DNA from: Apoderus coryli
Taxonomy: Eukaryota > Arthropoda > Insecta > Coleoptera > Attelabidae
Length of the DNA: 64,000 nt
Direction of reading: 5' to 3'
Assembly: GCA_911728435.2 (NCBI GenBank)
Contig: OU452198.1
Coordinates: 32,641,902-32,705,901 of the forward strand
Part shown: positions 20,973 through 31,934 of the stretch, piece by piece
Numbering within the stretch: position 1 is the first letter of the stretch
Layout of the letters: each line of letters opens with the position of its first letter
Translations under genes and position numbers: made by a program
Notes under the pieces: generated by a model
The model's input: the letters and a program-made list of their open reading frames with translations, nothing else
Database searches by the model: none
Told to the model about the DNA's origin: nothing

Positions 20973-22507
20973 ACACTCTGTCCAAGATTAGAATGGGATA
21001 GCATTGGAATCTTGAACACGGTAGGAGTTACAATGTCTTTTAAATTAGAGAAAAGTTGCACAATTTGAACAACTTTTATATGGTGTTTTCAATATCAAAG
21101 TGACTTTAGCCGTTTTAGAGAATTTTTCAAAAACTGATTTTTTGCGAATTTAATTTTTATTTATTCTGACATTATTTTTATAGATAATAAAAAAATGAAA
21201 AGCACTTCCTCATTGTTACTTTTTGGACAGAGAAAGATAGCGTTTACAAATTTTCACTAAGACGTTTCGTTTTTGAAAAACCATGATCAACTTTGTTTTT
21301 TTTTTTTAAATACGGCACTGGATTTTTTATTCTTAAATTTGAAGCCATTTTCAATTCGAAAATAGGTGGTATACCACACGTAATGGTTTAAACAAGTTTT
21401 CAGTGTTTTTAGCTGTAATTTAAAATTATTCAAGAAAATCGCCATAGTTTGACACTTATCTTGCGTAAAACATTCATCTGAGAAAGGCGTTTTTTTAATA
21501 ACTTCAAAAAGCACAAAAATTTCAACTAAATTTAAAAAGCCTCGTACAGAATAAAATGTTGTACCTACTGCCGTTATCCAACATTTCAACAATTTTGAGT
21601 TTTTGATATCATCTTAATCAGAAACAAAATATCTATCAATCTGTCTACGCAAATTTCTTTTAGCCTCTATAGTCTTCAAGATAACGCAGTTAAGAATGTT
21701 AACTAACCTAAAAAGCCGTTAAAAATTTATAAATTTGAATGTTCCCTAAAATTTTACTGCTAAATTACCTACATTTACTAGTCTTAAATGTGGATATTAT
21801 GTGACTTTAGACTTTAGACGTATCAAGCGAACTATGGTTAGTTACAAAAGTCCTAAAAATGCTAAGCTATATAACAACGTTACGTTAAAGACCGGTTAAA
21901 GTCGCTAAAGAGCGGCTTTTAAGTTTAAAAATTGATGATATTTTTTTAAGTCTCGTAAATGCCAATAAAAATAATCGAAAACCAAACACTAAAATTTTGT
22001 TAAGGTACACTTAACGGCATTTTGGTCGTAGTTTTATACGCCGATAATTAGAAGAATGCTAGGTAAAAAGCAAAAACCCTGTTTATGTTAAGTTTAAATC
22101 ATTGTTACAAATTGAAATTATGACAATTTGAAAGTGCTCTATTAGATCTATTTTTTGATACCTCAAAGTCTCTCAGATGACTTTAAGTAATAATAGTAAT
22201 CAAGAAGCATCATTTTGTGATTATTTCCCGGTTTTTCATGCGTAAAAAACGAAGTTGATGATGGTTTTTCGGAAACGAAACGTCGTAATGAAAATCTATG
22301 AAAATAATGTCAGAAATAAATAAACACTAAAATCTCAAAAAATCGTTTTTTCAAAAATTCTCCAAAACGGCTATAGTTAGTTTACTTTTCAAAATACCAT
22401 TTAAAATGTGTTTAAATTGTACAACTTTTCTCTAATTTAACCGACATTGTAACTCCTATTGTTTCCAAGACTCCAGTGCTATCCCATTCTTATCTTGGAC
22501 ACAGTAT
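20973..22507. mobile_element. Foldback element with about 300-bp inverted arms, copy A
   Basis: Left arm begins near TGTCCAAGAT (20979) followed by AGAATGGGATAGCATTGGA and GGAGTTACAATGTC; the right arm ends TAACTCC ... TGCTATCCCATTCT ... ATCTTGGACA (22492-22501). Further in, AAACGGCT/AGCCGTTTT, TCTGACATTATTTT and AACGTTTCGT-type blocks pair as well. Related element at 61590-62615. A separate 40-bp piece of the arm (GGAGTTACAATGTCGGTT) is at 23241-23280. No ORF with a known motif. The arms include TTGATGATGG then CGAAACGTC, a hammerhead-like string with the first core C replaced by T. Confidence 0.75.
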
Positions 22508-22529
22508 ATACCAAGTAAGATCACTGGTA

Positions 22530-22655
22530 TCACTTTAGGAATACAGATCACATGCTTTTCTGGTGTTCCACAGGGTTCCAACCTTGGACCCCTTTTGTTT
22601 TTATTATTTATGAATGACTTAAGCATTTTTTGGACCTTTTACGGACTTGCTCACC
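22530..22655 (+). pseudogene. Reverse transcriptase scrap (motif B)
   Basis: Frame reads ITCFSGVPQGSNLGPLLFLL, then FMNDLSIFWTF. The string SGVPQGSNLGP-LF-LF-NDL equals that in the elements at 45405-47105 and 59670-60800, so it is a fragment of the same jockey-like family. It abuts the end of the preceding foldback. Confidence 0.75.
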
Positions 22656-23640
22656 AATCACCACATATTTATTTATAATAAGTGCTTTGGAGCTGGCTTA
22701 ATATAAAACCGAAACGTCGACAAATGAGTAAATAGTGTTAAAACCAGAAAACTCAAAATTTGTGTTTATTCGATGGTAAATTGAATTTACCATTGAGTTT
22801 AACTATTTTCTTATTACAACCCTGTAGAAAATCTTAGCATTTTTGCATAGGCACAATGTTGTGTTCCTATAACATTCAAGTATCTGCGGATGACCTAAGT
22901 ACTATGTAATAGTTGTACTACATGCATGTAAAATTACAAAAGAGTAATTATTATTAACTCATTGAGGTACATCGGTAATTATTTGGATGTATTATTATTA
23001 GGAGAGTGAATATTTTTTAACAAAAATGAAAAAAAAAACAAAATTAATAATAATAAAAGACAACACAGCAAACACGCAAACAGTTTTGATGATGATGATG
23101 GATGCTGTATTTCGGTCCGTACTAACAACCGTAAGAACATGAATTGGTTGAGAGTTGAACATGAGACGCACCACTTGTAGTTTAGTACTTTATTAGTAGA
23201 AAATTGTTAAATATCTAACGCAACACCATATTAAATAATAGGAGTTACAATGTCGGTTAAATTAGAGAAAAGTTGTACATAAAATCCTTAACAATTAGAA
23301 GTATAGATAATTATTATACAAAAGATATTGTAGTGATTTTGTTCCTTCTACCAAACGTTTATGAAATTATTCAATCACTATTTCTTTAAAACTGTGTTAA
23401 AATTATTACAAAAAAAATCAACATTTGGAATTATAAAACAAAACTTTTATTAATTAATCTTATTGAAGAAATAATCCACTGCTATGAAGTGTAAATGTAA
23501 TTGCAATAAAACTTTGAACGTCACCTCCACAAGTGGTTTTATTGAAAAAACAAAAATATAATTAAATGTGTCATTTTGAAATTTGTTTGTCTTGAATTAA
23601 TTTCTATGTTTTCACCGACAATTTATGTCGATGACACTGA
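22656..23640. other. AT-rich stretch with repeat scraps
   Basis: Around 22680-22745 is GGAGCTGGCTTAATATAAAA then CCGAAACGTCGAC, which looks like a decayed hammerhead-like 3' half. 23241-23280 is a scrap of the foldback arm also seen at 21045 and 62540. Otherwise nothing recognised. Confidence 0.4.
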
Positions 23641-23651
23641 CTGTGGTACAA

Positions 23652-23698
23652 GTGGCTGATGATGGGAGTTACGTGAAAACTCCCGAAACATGTACCAC
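23652..23698 (+). ncRNA. Hammerhead ribozyme-like motif (C)
   Basis: Order on the + strand: GTGG (stem I, 23652-23655), CTGATGA (23656-23662), stem II GGGAG/CTCCC (23664-23668, 23680-23684) with an 11-nt loop, GAAA (23685-23688), C-AT-G minimal stem III (23689-23692), GTA triplet (23692-23694), CCAC (stem I, 23695-23698). All conserved core bases of a hammerhead are present and both stems pair fully. A competing 9-bp helix, TGTGGTACA (23642-23650) with TGTACCACA (23691-23699), could also form. Confidence 0.75.
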
Positions 23699-23831
23699 AT
23701 TTTAGATATTATATTTTTTCCCAATAAAACCACTGGCTGATTGTGGGTATTTAAGTAGGACGTGGAAATAATTTTTAAATAATTGATAACATAATTTGAA
23801 AAAATAGTCCATTCTTAAGTGGAGTTGCAAT

Positions 23832-24199
23832 TTTAGTGCTTAAATGAAAGTCGAATCTCCACAAAATAAATTTAATAGAAACTATCGGCCATACATGGCA
23901 TTCCGGCTTTAACAAAAAACAAATAAACTTTATTATAAAACAAAAGAAAAAATATGATATACAAAAAGAAAAAAATAGACCAAAATATGTAACTGTAATT
24001 TAATTAAATTTTAATAATTCAAATATTTTTCCATAGAGTGACTTCGATAGGAATTTAATGGAACATTGTACATCTTAGTGTTGTGTTTGTTCGTTGACAT
24101 GCCACTAATGATGGGACTGGTATTGTCCCGAAACATTTATGGCCGATAGTTTCTAGTAAATTTATTTTGTGGAGATTCGACTTTCATTTAAGCACTAAA
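23832..24199 (+). mobile_element. Hammerhead-bearing MITE, copy 2 (inverted relative to copy 1)
   Basis: Reverse complement of 17135-17534, including the same flanking string TCCATTCTTAAGTGGA outside one end. Its hammerhead at 24101-24143 keeps stem I (GCCA/TGGC), stem II (GGGAC/GTCCC) and GAAA. The core is CTAATGA instead of CTGATGA, and the cleavage-side G is T (CATTTA), so it should be inactive. Confidence 0.75.
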
Positions 24200-24358
24200 A
24201 TTGATAACATGTTAAACAAATCTGAATCAATAAGTAACAGTCCTTTGATTTGTATTTTGTTGTTATTTTTGTTAGATATATGCGTATAGATATTTTATTG
24301 ATAGTAAAAAAATATTTATGGAGAAGTTAAGAAAGTGAATTTAGAATTTTTCGATGTG

Positions 24359-25215
24359 AGACCAATCTGTCCCCGCTATCGCAAATGTTATGTATACAAT
24401 TAGACAAGGGAAAACAACTACTTTAATAATTTTATTTAGCTTTTTTGCATCAAATTAACTGAGTATATATAAATACAACAGAAAACCAAATAAATCACTT
24501 AAATGCAATCAAAAAATATATTATAATTTATGTTATCAGATGTTAAAAAATTTAATTTACTAAAGTTATTAGATACCAATCTACCCCGCTCTCGCAAATG
24601 TTATGTATAAATTTAGAGAACAAAGCAACACAACTTCAAGTAGTTTGTGACACATTTTGGGTTTCAAAGTTTAGGGCAGTAAATTTTTTAATCTTGTCTG
24701 TGATGCATTTTACAAGTATCTGGGATCCAATGCAGGTTATTACTTTTACAATTTACCTATGTAAGATAAAAACTGATGTTTTTGTGAAAAATCCCGACTT
24801 TTCATTGGTAGCTATCAAGAAAATTATTTTCAATTTCATCGTAAAAGTAGGCGATTTTGATCCATTCTCTCACGAAAAAAAAATGAAAATTTTTAGACCC
24901 TTCATAGTTATATTTGGAGTAATTTTACCAAAATATTTTAAAAATAAGTAGTTTGTAACACATTTTGGTTAGAAATTTAGGGCAGTAAATTTTTTAATCT
25001 TGTCTGTGATGCATTTTACAAGTATCTGGCTAATACCACTACAGCACAAACTTGACTAGTAAGTAAAGTGTATTTTATTTTTCTCTCTTAAATACTTTAA
25101 ATATGTTAATAACTTTAGTAAATTAATTTTTTTTACAATCTGATAACATAAATTATATATTTTTGGATTGCATTTCAATGATTTATTTGGTTTTTGTTGT
25201 ACCTAGATATACGCA
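24359..25215. repeat. Composite repeat with direct and inverted copies
   Basis: A block with CCCCGCTMTCGCAAATGTTATGTAT occurs twice in direct orientation (24366-24402 and 24580-24610). A block of about 82 bp, GGGCAGTAAATTTTTTAATC then TTGTCTGTGATGCATTTTAC, is repeated at 24639-24722 and 24949-25030. Outer arms 24468-24570 and 25093-25210 are inverted copies (AACCAAATAAATCA/TGATTTATTTGGTT). A 117-codon frame spans part of it without any known motif. Confidence 0.6.
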
Positions 25216-26973
25216 TCTCCTCCTTTTCTTGAATTCTCATCCTTCAAATTCTGATGATATATTAGTTATTTTCTTTGAAATTATATGATTTTTTGGAATG
25301 TTTACTTTAACCTGAGCTTATTGGTTGCTCGTCTTAAAAATAAAACATAATTTCTAATTAAAAGGATTTCATGTCCGTAAATATAATAAATGAAAAATAA
25401 TTTAATGTTCATACTATTTTTATTTATATTTATTGTTATTTCTATTTATACGACTGGTTTTACCTATACATTGAGTTTGTTCGGCCTCTACATGGTATAG
25501 GATATGCATTACTATGTACATGTAGATGATACGTGTTTACATGTGTCTACTGTTGTGTATCCTATTGTGCTTAAATGCAGGCTGATATTTGTAGATGGGC
25601 AACGACTATGGTACTCTGACGAGCTCATAACAAGAGTGAAACGAATTCGTCAGTATGTGTCGACCCCCGCCTCGGTCTGGTTCTATTGAATTAGACTGGG
25701 GCCCTGCTAAATTAAACAAAATTCCTTGTGTAGGTAAAACCAGCACTTTAGTCCGCTTTGCCATTAAATTATTTTTCACATGCAATGTTTTTCTGATATC
25801 CATTTTTAAATAGACATCAAAATTGGGCAAATGTTTTGTCTTGACCCTCAACAAGACTCAGTTGTTCACGACTATTGCAGCTGCATTCAGATACTCTTCA
25901 AAACTCTTCGCAGACCGCGGAATCTCACAAACAATATCTCTCACAGCTCAATTCATCGGTCGAAAACTAGCCTCTAGGCCTATATCGACCCTGTTTAGGA
26001 CACGCTGCTGACTTATGCCCTAGTTTAATTAAAAGAACTGATGCTGTATTAGAATTTATTGAAATCATTTCTCATAAAATATAAATTCTGATGCCGAGCA
26101 TTTAAATTTTTATGTAACGAATTATTCATGGAAAAATAAGTCAAATTACTCGTTTCCAGTTATAGTATAATGGTGTTGCTAAAGAACGTCATACGGCAGT
26201 AATATAGCAGAAGCACATCATATTCATTAAAAACGCTGAAATATATATTTTAACATTTTTTTTTCTTCATTTTAGTCTTTCTTACTTTATACTACTTATT
26301 ACTTGTGCCCATATCCTTAGGGTATACGACTTACGATGACCTTAATTTAGTTTTTTTTTTCTATTAGGCTTCTATGTCAATATAATATGGTTTAGATCCT
26401 TCCCAAATGAATTAATTGAAATTTCTTCATCCAATAATAATTACTATTACTTAACAAACTACTGTAATGAGCGACTTAGCATGATCGAGCTGAGTCAGTT
26501 TAAATTAAAAGTCAAACAAAAAATGATTAATTAGTTTAATTTAATTAATTATTATTGATTGATTGTCAAAATAAATATTGTTGTAATAATAGGTACACTA
26601 GTGAAGTTATTCAATAATCTATGATCGCTTTTCGCTTGTACTTTATAAACGTGAGTCATCCATTCTCCACATTTTTGTCAATTCCTCTTGCAAATGCTTT
26701 TGGTCGATGGATCTACGTGGCTGAAATGGCGATATATCCAGTTTTTTCAAAGAAACTGGCATTCCCTCCTCCCGAAAGACCCATCCAGGGGACTGTGGTT
26801 TAATTTTTGGTAGATGGCATTCCCGCTTCAATGTCTGCTGGAGTTGACATCGCTCATGATGTTGAGGAAGATGAAGACGAAGGACATGTAAGTAAGGAAT
26901 TAGTTCCAGTTCCAACCGAAACAGAAGCACTACGATATATTGACAACGTTCGTTATAATCAGACATTAATGTG
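25216..26973. other. Unassigned; includes a less AT-rich patch
   Basis: 25580-26020 is GC-richer than its surroundings and contains several short frames, none recognisable. 26830-26975 reads as an acidic then neutral peptide (VEEDEDEGHVSKELVPVP, then ALRYIDNVRYNQTLM) of unknown origin; it may be a scrap of a transposase. Confidence 0.35.
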
Positions 26974-27075
26974 GTAGACAAAGCAGCAAAAGAGGCCACG
27001 GTGAACAGGACTGAAACTAAACTTAAGCTGCCCTTTAGAGACTATGTTCAGCTCTCGAAAGAACAGACACATTAA
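26974..27075 (+). pseudogene. Possible RNase H-type retrotransposon scrap
   Basis: The frame reads VDKAAKEATVNRTETKLKL, then PFRDYVQLSKEQTH and a stop. DKAAKEA resembles the ADxxAKEA motif near the end of non-LTR RNase H domains, and LPFRDY the segment after it. It is short and uncertain; it directly precedes the next RT element but in the wrong order to belong to it. Confidence 0.35.
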
Positions 27076-27077
27076 AA

Positions 27078-28840
27078 ATAAGTGGCAACTAGAGAATACT
27101 TGGTTAATTATTGCATAGAGACGAATAAATATCCAACACCCTGGAAAACCAGTAAAGTAATTCCTCTACCAAAAGGTAGATCTCCGTCTCACTATAAAGA
27201 ACTCCGTCCGATAAGTATATTACCTGCTATTAGCAAAATTATAGAGCGTATTTTAAATGATCAAATAAAAGGATACATAGATAATCACAGTTTACTTCCA
27301 GAAACCCAATCTGGCTTTCGATCGAATCACAGTTGTAATACAGCTTTACTTAAAGTTACAGATGATATTTTTAAAGCTATAGATAAAGGACAGCTTACTG
27401 CTTTGGTCCTCCTCGACTATACTAAGGCATTCGATCGCATAAATCATAACCTTCTTCTCTCAATTCTCGGTTACCTGGGATTTAGTGGGTCTGCTAAAAC
27501 TCTGATTCGCAGTTATTTGTTTGAAAGAAGTCAAAGTGTTTCACTATCTGGAAAAATTTCGGGTTTGAAGCAATTGGAAAATGGGGTACCGCAAGGGTCA
27601 ATTTTAGGGCCTGTTTTGTTCTGCTTATACACGTCACAATTATTAAAACACATTAAACACTGTGATGCGCATGTTTATGCCGATGATACACAAGTATATG
27701 TGTCCTTCCCACCAAGTAAAACTTTAGAAACAATGACAAAACTAAACCAGGATTTAACATCATTGGTTGAAACATCTCGTAAGCATGGTCTTGGGATCAA
27801 TCCTCAGAAATCAGTGCTTTTATGGTTTGGAAACTCCCATAAAAATGATTACTTGGATATTATGGAAGTTCGCGTTGACAATATACCGCTAGTCAATAAA
27901 AATTGTGTTAAAAATTTAGGTTTGTTGCTAGATACGACTTTGCGCTTTTCAGATCATATTAGTCAATGTGTTAAGCGAGCATTTATGAATCTGAAACTCA
28001 TTTATAGTAATCGCATCGTGATGCACTTGTTCTCTCTCACTTTAACTTTGGAGACGTTGTATATGGTGCTCGTCTTACAAGGGTGGACGAGAACAGAGTA
28101 CAGCGACTTCAGAACTCTTGTGTTCGTCTTGTGTGTGGGATTAGGGGGAGGGAACATGGAGTGAGTGAACGCCTTCAACAGCTTCGATGGATGAGAATGA
28201 ATGAAAGGAGGCCTCTACATTGTTTGGTGCTATATAACAAAGTCATGCCTGGGTATTTGTATGAAAAGTTAAGATTCCGGGGATGTTTACATGATGTGAA
28301 TATACGACATACAATGAATGTTTCAGTGCCGCCTCATTCTTCAGAAATGTTCGAAAGATCTTTTTCTTACAATGTTTGTAAAGCTTACAATAAGTTGCCG
28401 TTGCTTTCTAAAAGCATGTCTGGTGAACGGTTTAAGACCTTTGTAAAAAATAATATAACCGACTTGCTTACTTAAAGAGGTTTATGATTATGATTTGGAT
28501 TATACATTGTTAATGTCATACCAACATATATTTTTTTTCTCTAACTTTTTGTTCTGCTTGATTCATATTTTTATGTATTCTTTTTTTTTTATTTATTTTT
28601 CTTTAATTATTGTATTACTGAGCATTTGAGTGGTATTGTATTGAATGATATTTATTTGCATATCAAATTTTTTTTCATTTGGGTGTTAATGCAGGATTTG
28701 TGTTATATGATTGATTTGTAAATGTTTCTTTATAGTTTTAGTTAGGTTAAGTGAGGAAGGTGCAGCTTCAACTTCGCCTTTTGTAAAATATTTATTTTTA
28801 CAATAAAGTCTTTTATTATTATTATTATTATTATTACTAT
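27078..28840 (+). mobile_element. Non-LTR retrotransposon (jockey/CR1-like), 5'-truncated, one frameshift
   Basis: The first frame (27082-28164) is an RT domain: RPISILPAISKIIER at residues 42-56, LLDYTKAFDRINH at 110-122 (motif A Asp), NGVPQGSILGP at 167-177, YADD at 199-202 (motif C), then NLGLLLD. Near 28075 the frame shifts; the second frame (to 28474) gives DENRVQRLQNSCVRLV, MNERRPLHCLVLYN, and the C-terminal RSFSYNVCKAYNKLP. The 3' UTR runs to AATAAAGTC followed by an ATT microsatellite (28811-28840). The APE endonuclease and ORF1 are missing. No target duplication was recognised. Copies of the same family are at 3150 and 37860. Confidence 0.88.
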
Positions 28841-29703
28841 GCCAAACAAAGGAAAACACACTATCACGTAAATTTGTGAACATTATATTGCTTCCGCACC
28901 CTGTACACCTACCTACTTCATTATTTTGAGTTAATGCGAAGAGAATTCCAATATTGTTTCAATTTTCCGCCTGATTTATTATATGTTACACCCCAAAACT
29001 TCCGAATCATTCTTCTCTCAAACTTGTTTCCTTTTTAAAATCTGTGGGAAATCCCTAAAATAGCATCACCCTCTTCAGTTTTTAATCAATGGTAAAAAAT
29101 AAATAAATAGCCGTATTTCCGCAATACGTTGCTTGATTTTCGGTATTATTATTACTACTGCTGCCAAATCTCGCTTCACTATTTCCTGTCGTTGAATGAA
29201 CGTCGTCGTGTGTTTTTAACAGAACATTGGGGTGCAAAATTAGATTTTTTTGTGAAACTTGAGATATATAACAACTATTTTTAAAGGAATAATATGCCAC
29301 CCTCGCAAGCGTCCGCATATATGCACCCAAACATAAGGAGGATTTCTGTCGCTGTTCTTAATATGCGTTCATCAGATCCAATCTGTGTTACTATAATATA
29401 AAAGAGAAATGTTATGGGAAAAAACTTGGTCGGCTGTGATGGTGCATCTCGATGTCGTAATGGCCTACTATGCTGTCCACAGGGTTATTATGGTTTGTTG
29501 GAATTGGTACATCTTCCCTTGCATGAAATGAGGTAGTTCTGATTTGTTGATATGTTGTATCTGATGAAGTGGTAATGAGTTTGCCACGTTGAGAGTCCTC
29601 CGGATCATTGTGAAATAATACTAAAATCGCAAATTTCATCCTTTTTCCACTTTTTGTCAATCCTGACCTCCAAAGAGTAATGTTACGGCAAAAGTCGTTA
29701 TAT
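28841..29703. other. Unassigned sequence
   Basis: No gene recognised; short frames around 29082-29660 on the minus strand have no known motif. Confidence 0.4.
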
Positions 29704-31087
29704 ATAGGGTGAGCAAAACTCGATGTCGCAGCTGTGTTATGAGAAAATGAAAAACGATAGAAAAATCGGACAAGAGGTTTTTAAATAGGATTAAGTTAGC
29801 TCCATTTTTACCCATATTTCATTTTGTTTCCAAGTTTGGAAACTGAAGTAAATGACGTCATCAACTTTTTTTCCAGAAACATACCTATATTTTTGCATAG
29901 TTCAAAAGAGCTAATTTTTCTAAACAACTTTTGGAAAGAAAAAATGTGCTATCTTCATTCGTTAAAAAAATTATAATCAAATTTGTAGAAAAAACTAATA
30001 TGAAAAATTCGCAACCGTCACAGATTTTACACAAGTAGTCTTTGGAAACAAACTGCAATTATATCTGTCAATACTTAAACTAATGGTTGACATATAGTAT
30101 TCGTGTGATAACTTCTAATATAAGTCAAATATTTGATATTCAGTCAAGAGAGAAGATACGTATTATCCATCGGTTGTTAATAATAATTACTTATTAAACA
30201 CTACAAAAACAGATGATATTATTTAATTGTAACTATTATTACCACAGAATTAAACATAGTAATACTATAGGTTACTACTAATTAATTATAGGAAATCAAT
30301 CACTACAACAAATTTTCAATGTGACGACCTCCTAGTTGTAAATGCTTTTCTAATCTCCTCCTTACTTTTCTTCCTGAGGCCTTACATAACATTTCTCTTG
30401 AGAGTTCATTGCATGCATTTCTAATTTTTTCCTTTAAATGTTCTAAGTTATGTGCTAGCAATTATTGCTTGGAGCGCCGCCCCCGTCATGCTGGAAAAAC
30501 ATATTTGCTCGTAACTGCAATGGCACAGCACAGCACAGAAAGTTGCTCTTGAAGAAATTGCAAATATTCTTCACTGCATAAAACACCTTCGTAAAAGTAT
30601 GGAGCAATTAAATGCCCGTTAATAATACCACACCAAAGTTAATGCCAAAATGTCCTTCGTTTTCAATCGGATTGACAAATAACATGTCAACTTTTTCGTT
30701 ATGCGTAAACATTTAACATAAAATGCACACATTAAATGCCGATAAAACTATTTGTCAACCATTAGTTTTATTATTGACAGATATAATTGCAGTTTGTTAC
30801 CAAAGCCTACTTGTTTAAAAGTTGTGAAAGTTTCGAATTTTTGATAATAATTTTTCCTACAAATTTGCTTTTAATTTTTTAACGAATTAAGATAGCAAAT
30901 TTTTTTATTTACAAAAGTTGCTTAGAAAAATTAGACGTCATTTACTTTAGTTTCCAAATTTGGAAACAAAATCAAATGTGCGTTAAAATGGAGCTTACTT
31001 AATCCCATTTGAAAATCTCTTTCCAGAATTTTTTTAGCGTTTTTCATTTTCTCATAACAGAGCTGGGACATCGAGTTTTGCTCACTA
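29704..31087. mobile_element. Foldback DNA transposon with transposase remnant
   Basis: Left arm from TAGGGTGAGCAAAACTCGATG (29704) to about 30092; right arm from about 30757 to CATCGAGTTTTGCTCACTA (31087). Matching internal blocks include TTTCCAAGTTTGGAAAC/GTTTCCAAATTTGGAAAC, ATGACGTCAT/GACGTCAT and AACTGCAATTATATCTGTCA with its complement. The middle encodes a decayed transposase on the minus strand, listed separately. This ties long inverted arms of the kind seen at 48022 to a transposase type. Confidence 0.8.
30303..30650 (-). pseudogene. Transposase remnant, IS630/Tc1/mariner group
   Basis: Reading the minus strand: LWCGIINGHLIAPYFYEGVL, EEYLQFLQEQL, then after a frame change HDGGGAPS (from QHDGAPAH, second catalytic Asp), and a C-terminal part RRRLEKHLQLGGRHIENLL ending in a stop at 30303. 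The region with the third acidic residue (PDLTPLDFFLWG) is deleted. It lies between the inverted arms of the foldback, so it is likely that element's own gene. Confidence 0.75.
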
Positions 31088-31298
31088 CAATTTTAATATA
31101 AACAAGTTTTACAAACAACGAGATTAATTTGGTCTTTGTAGGTGAATTAGTTTTCCAAAAAAAAAGATAATTTTACCGGTTTTTTCAGTGTTTGCAATAT
31201 TGACCACTAAGGACGCATTTGCAGGAAAAAGTTATCATACGTAATATTAAGAAGGACTCATCAGCATTCACTCGCTAACGAGTATGAATTACTCCAAC

Positions 31299-31850
31299 TC
31301 ACGGATTTCTGTTGTGAACTCTAAGATGGCTAAACAGATCAATCCTCGAGCAGCAAATTTTGTCACAAAATTGACACACCCAATCACCACCATTTATAAT
31401 AATCGCCTCAATGCTAGTTGTTTCTGCTTCCTCCAGAACGCTGATGTTTGTTCGTCGGTCCTGCCATTTAATTCCAAGAATTCTTCTAAGACATCGTTGA
31501 CGGTACTTCACTAAGATTTTTAAATGCCTCCGATAAGTGGTCCAAAACTCACAGTTATACGTGAGGGTAGGAACTACAATAGCATTATACACTCGCAGCT
31601 TAGTTCGACCGTCGATGTTATGATTCTCGAAGACTCTTCTCCTCAGACGGCGAAAAGATGCGTTTGCCCATCTTATACGATGCTGAATTTCATCATCGAT
31701 ATTTGTGTTCGCCGCGAGAATGCTGCCGAGGTAAGAGAAACTCTCGATGTTCTTCTGAGAAGGACTAATATTGCAACAAAAGGACACTAATTTGACTTTT
31801 TTTATACCTAATCGTTCCAGAGCTGCCCAAAGTTGATGGAATCAGTAAGC
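31299..31850 (-). pseudogene. Non-LTR RT C-terminus with terminal zinc finger, internally deleted
   Basis: Frame from about 31850 to 31299 reads WAALERLGIKKVKL, then FSYLGSILAANTNIDDEI, RRLRRRVFENHNID, KLRVYNAIVVPTLTYNCEFW, RCLRRILGIKWQDR. It then passes straight from TTSIEAIIIN to GDWVCQFCDKICCSRIDLFS and HLRVHNRN. In relatives a longer basic region lies between these parts, so this copy has an in-frame internal deletion. The end is a C2H2-like finger (Cys-x2-Cys, His-x3-His). The RT palm is missing. Confidence 0.8.
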
Positions 31851-31934
31851 AAATATTTGAAAACTCTCGGACGTAAAGCGATTTAAATTCTGAAAATTTG
31901 CATAGTATGATTTTTGATAACGCTTGACTCATAA

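Noticed and set aside
22690..22745. Hammerhead candidate with CCGAAACGTCGAC
   Set aside because: The CTGANGA half is missing and no stem I pairs; at most a decayed relative.
23091..23103. GATGATGATGATG short repeat
   Set aside because: Simple microsatellite; no array, spacer or CRISPR-like structure.
24598..24951. 117-codon open frame
   Set aside because: Lies within a composite repeat, with no known motif; the frame is probably incidental.
26643..26999. 118-codon minus-strand frame
   Set aside because: No motif; the opposite strand gives at least equally plausible acidic peptide sequence, so neither is trusted.
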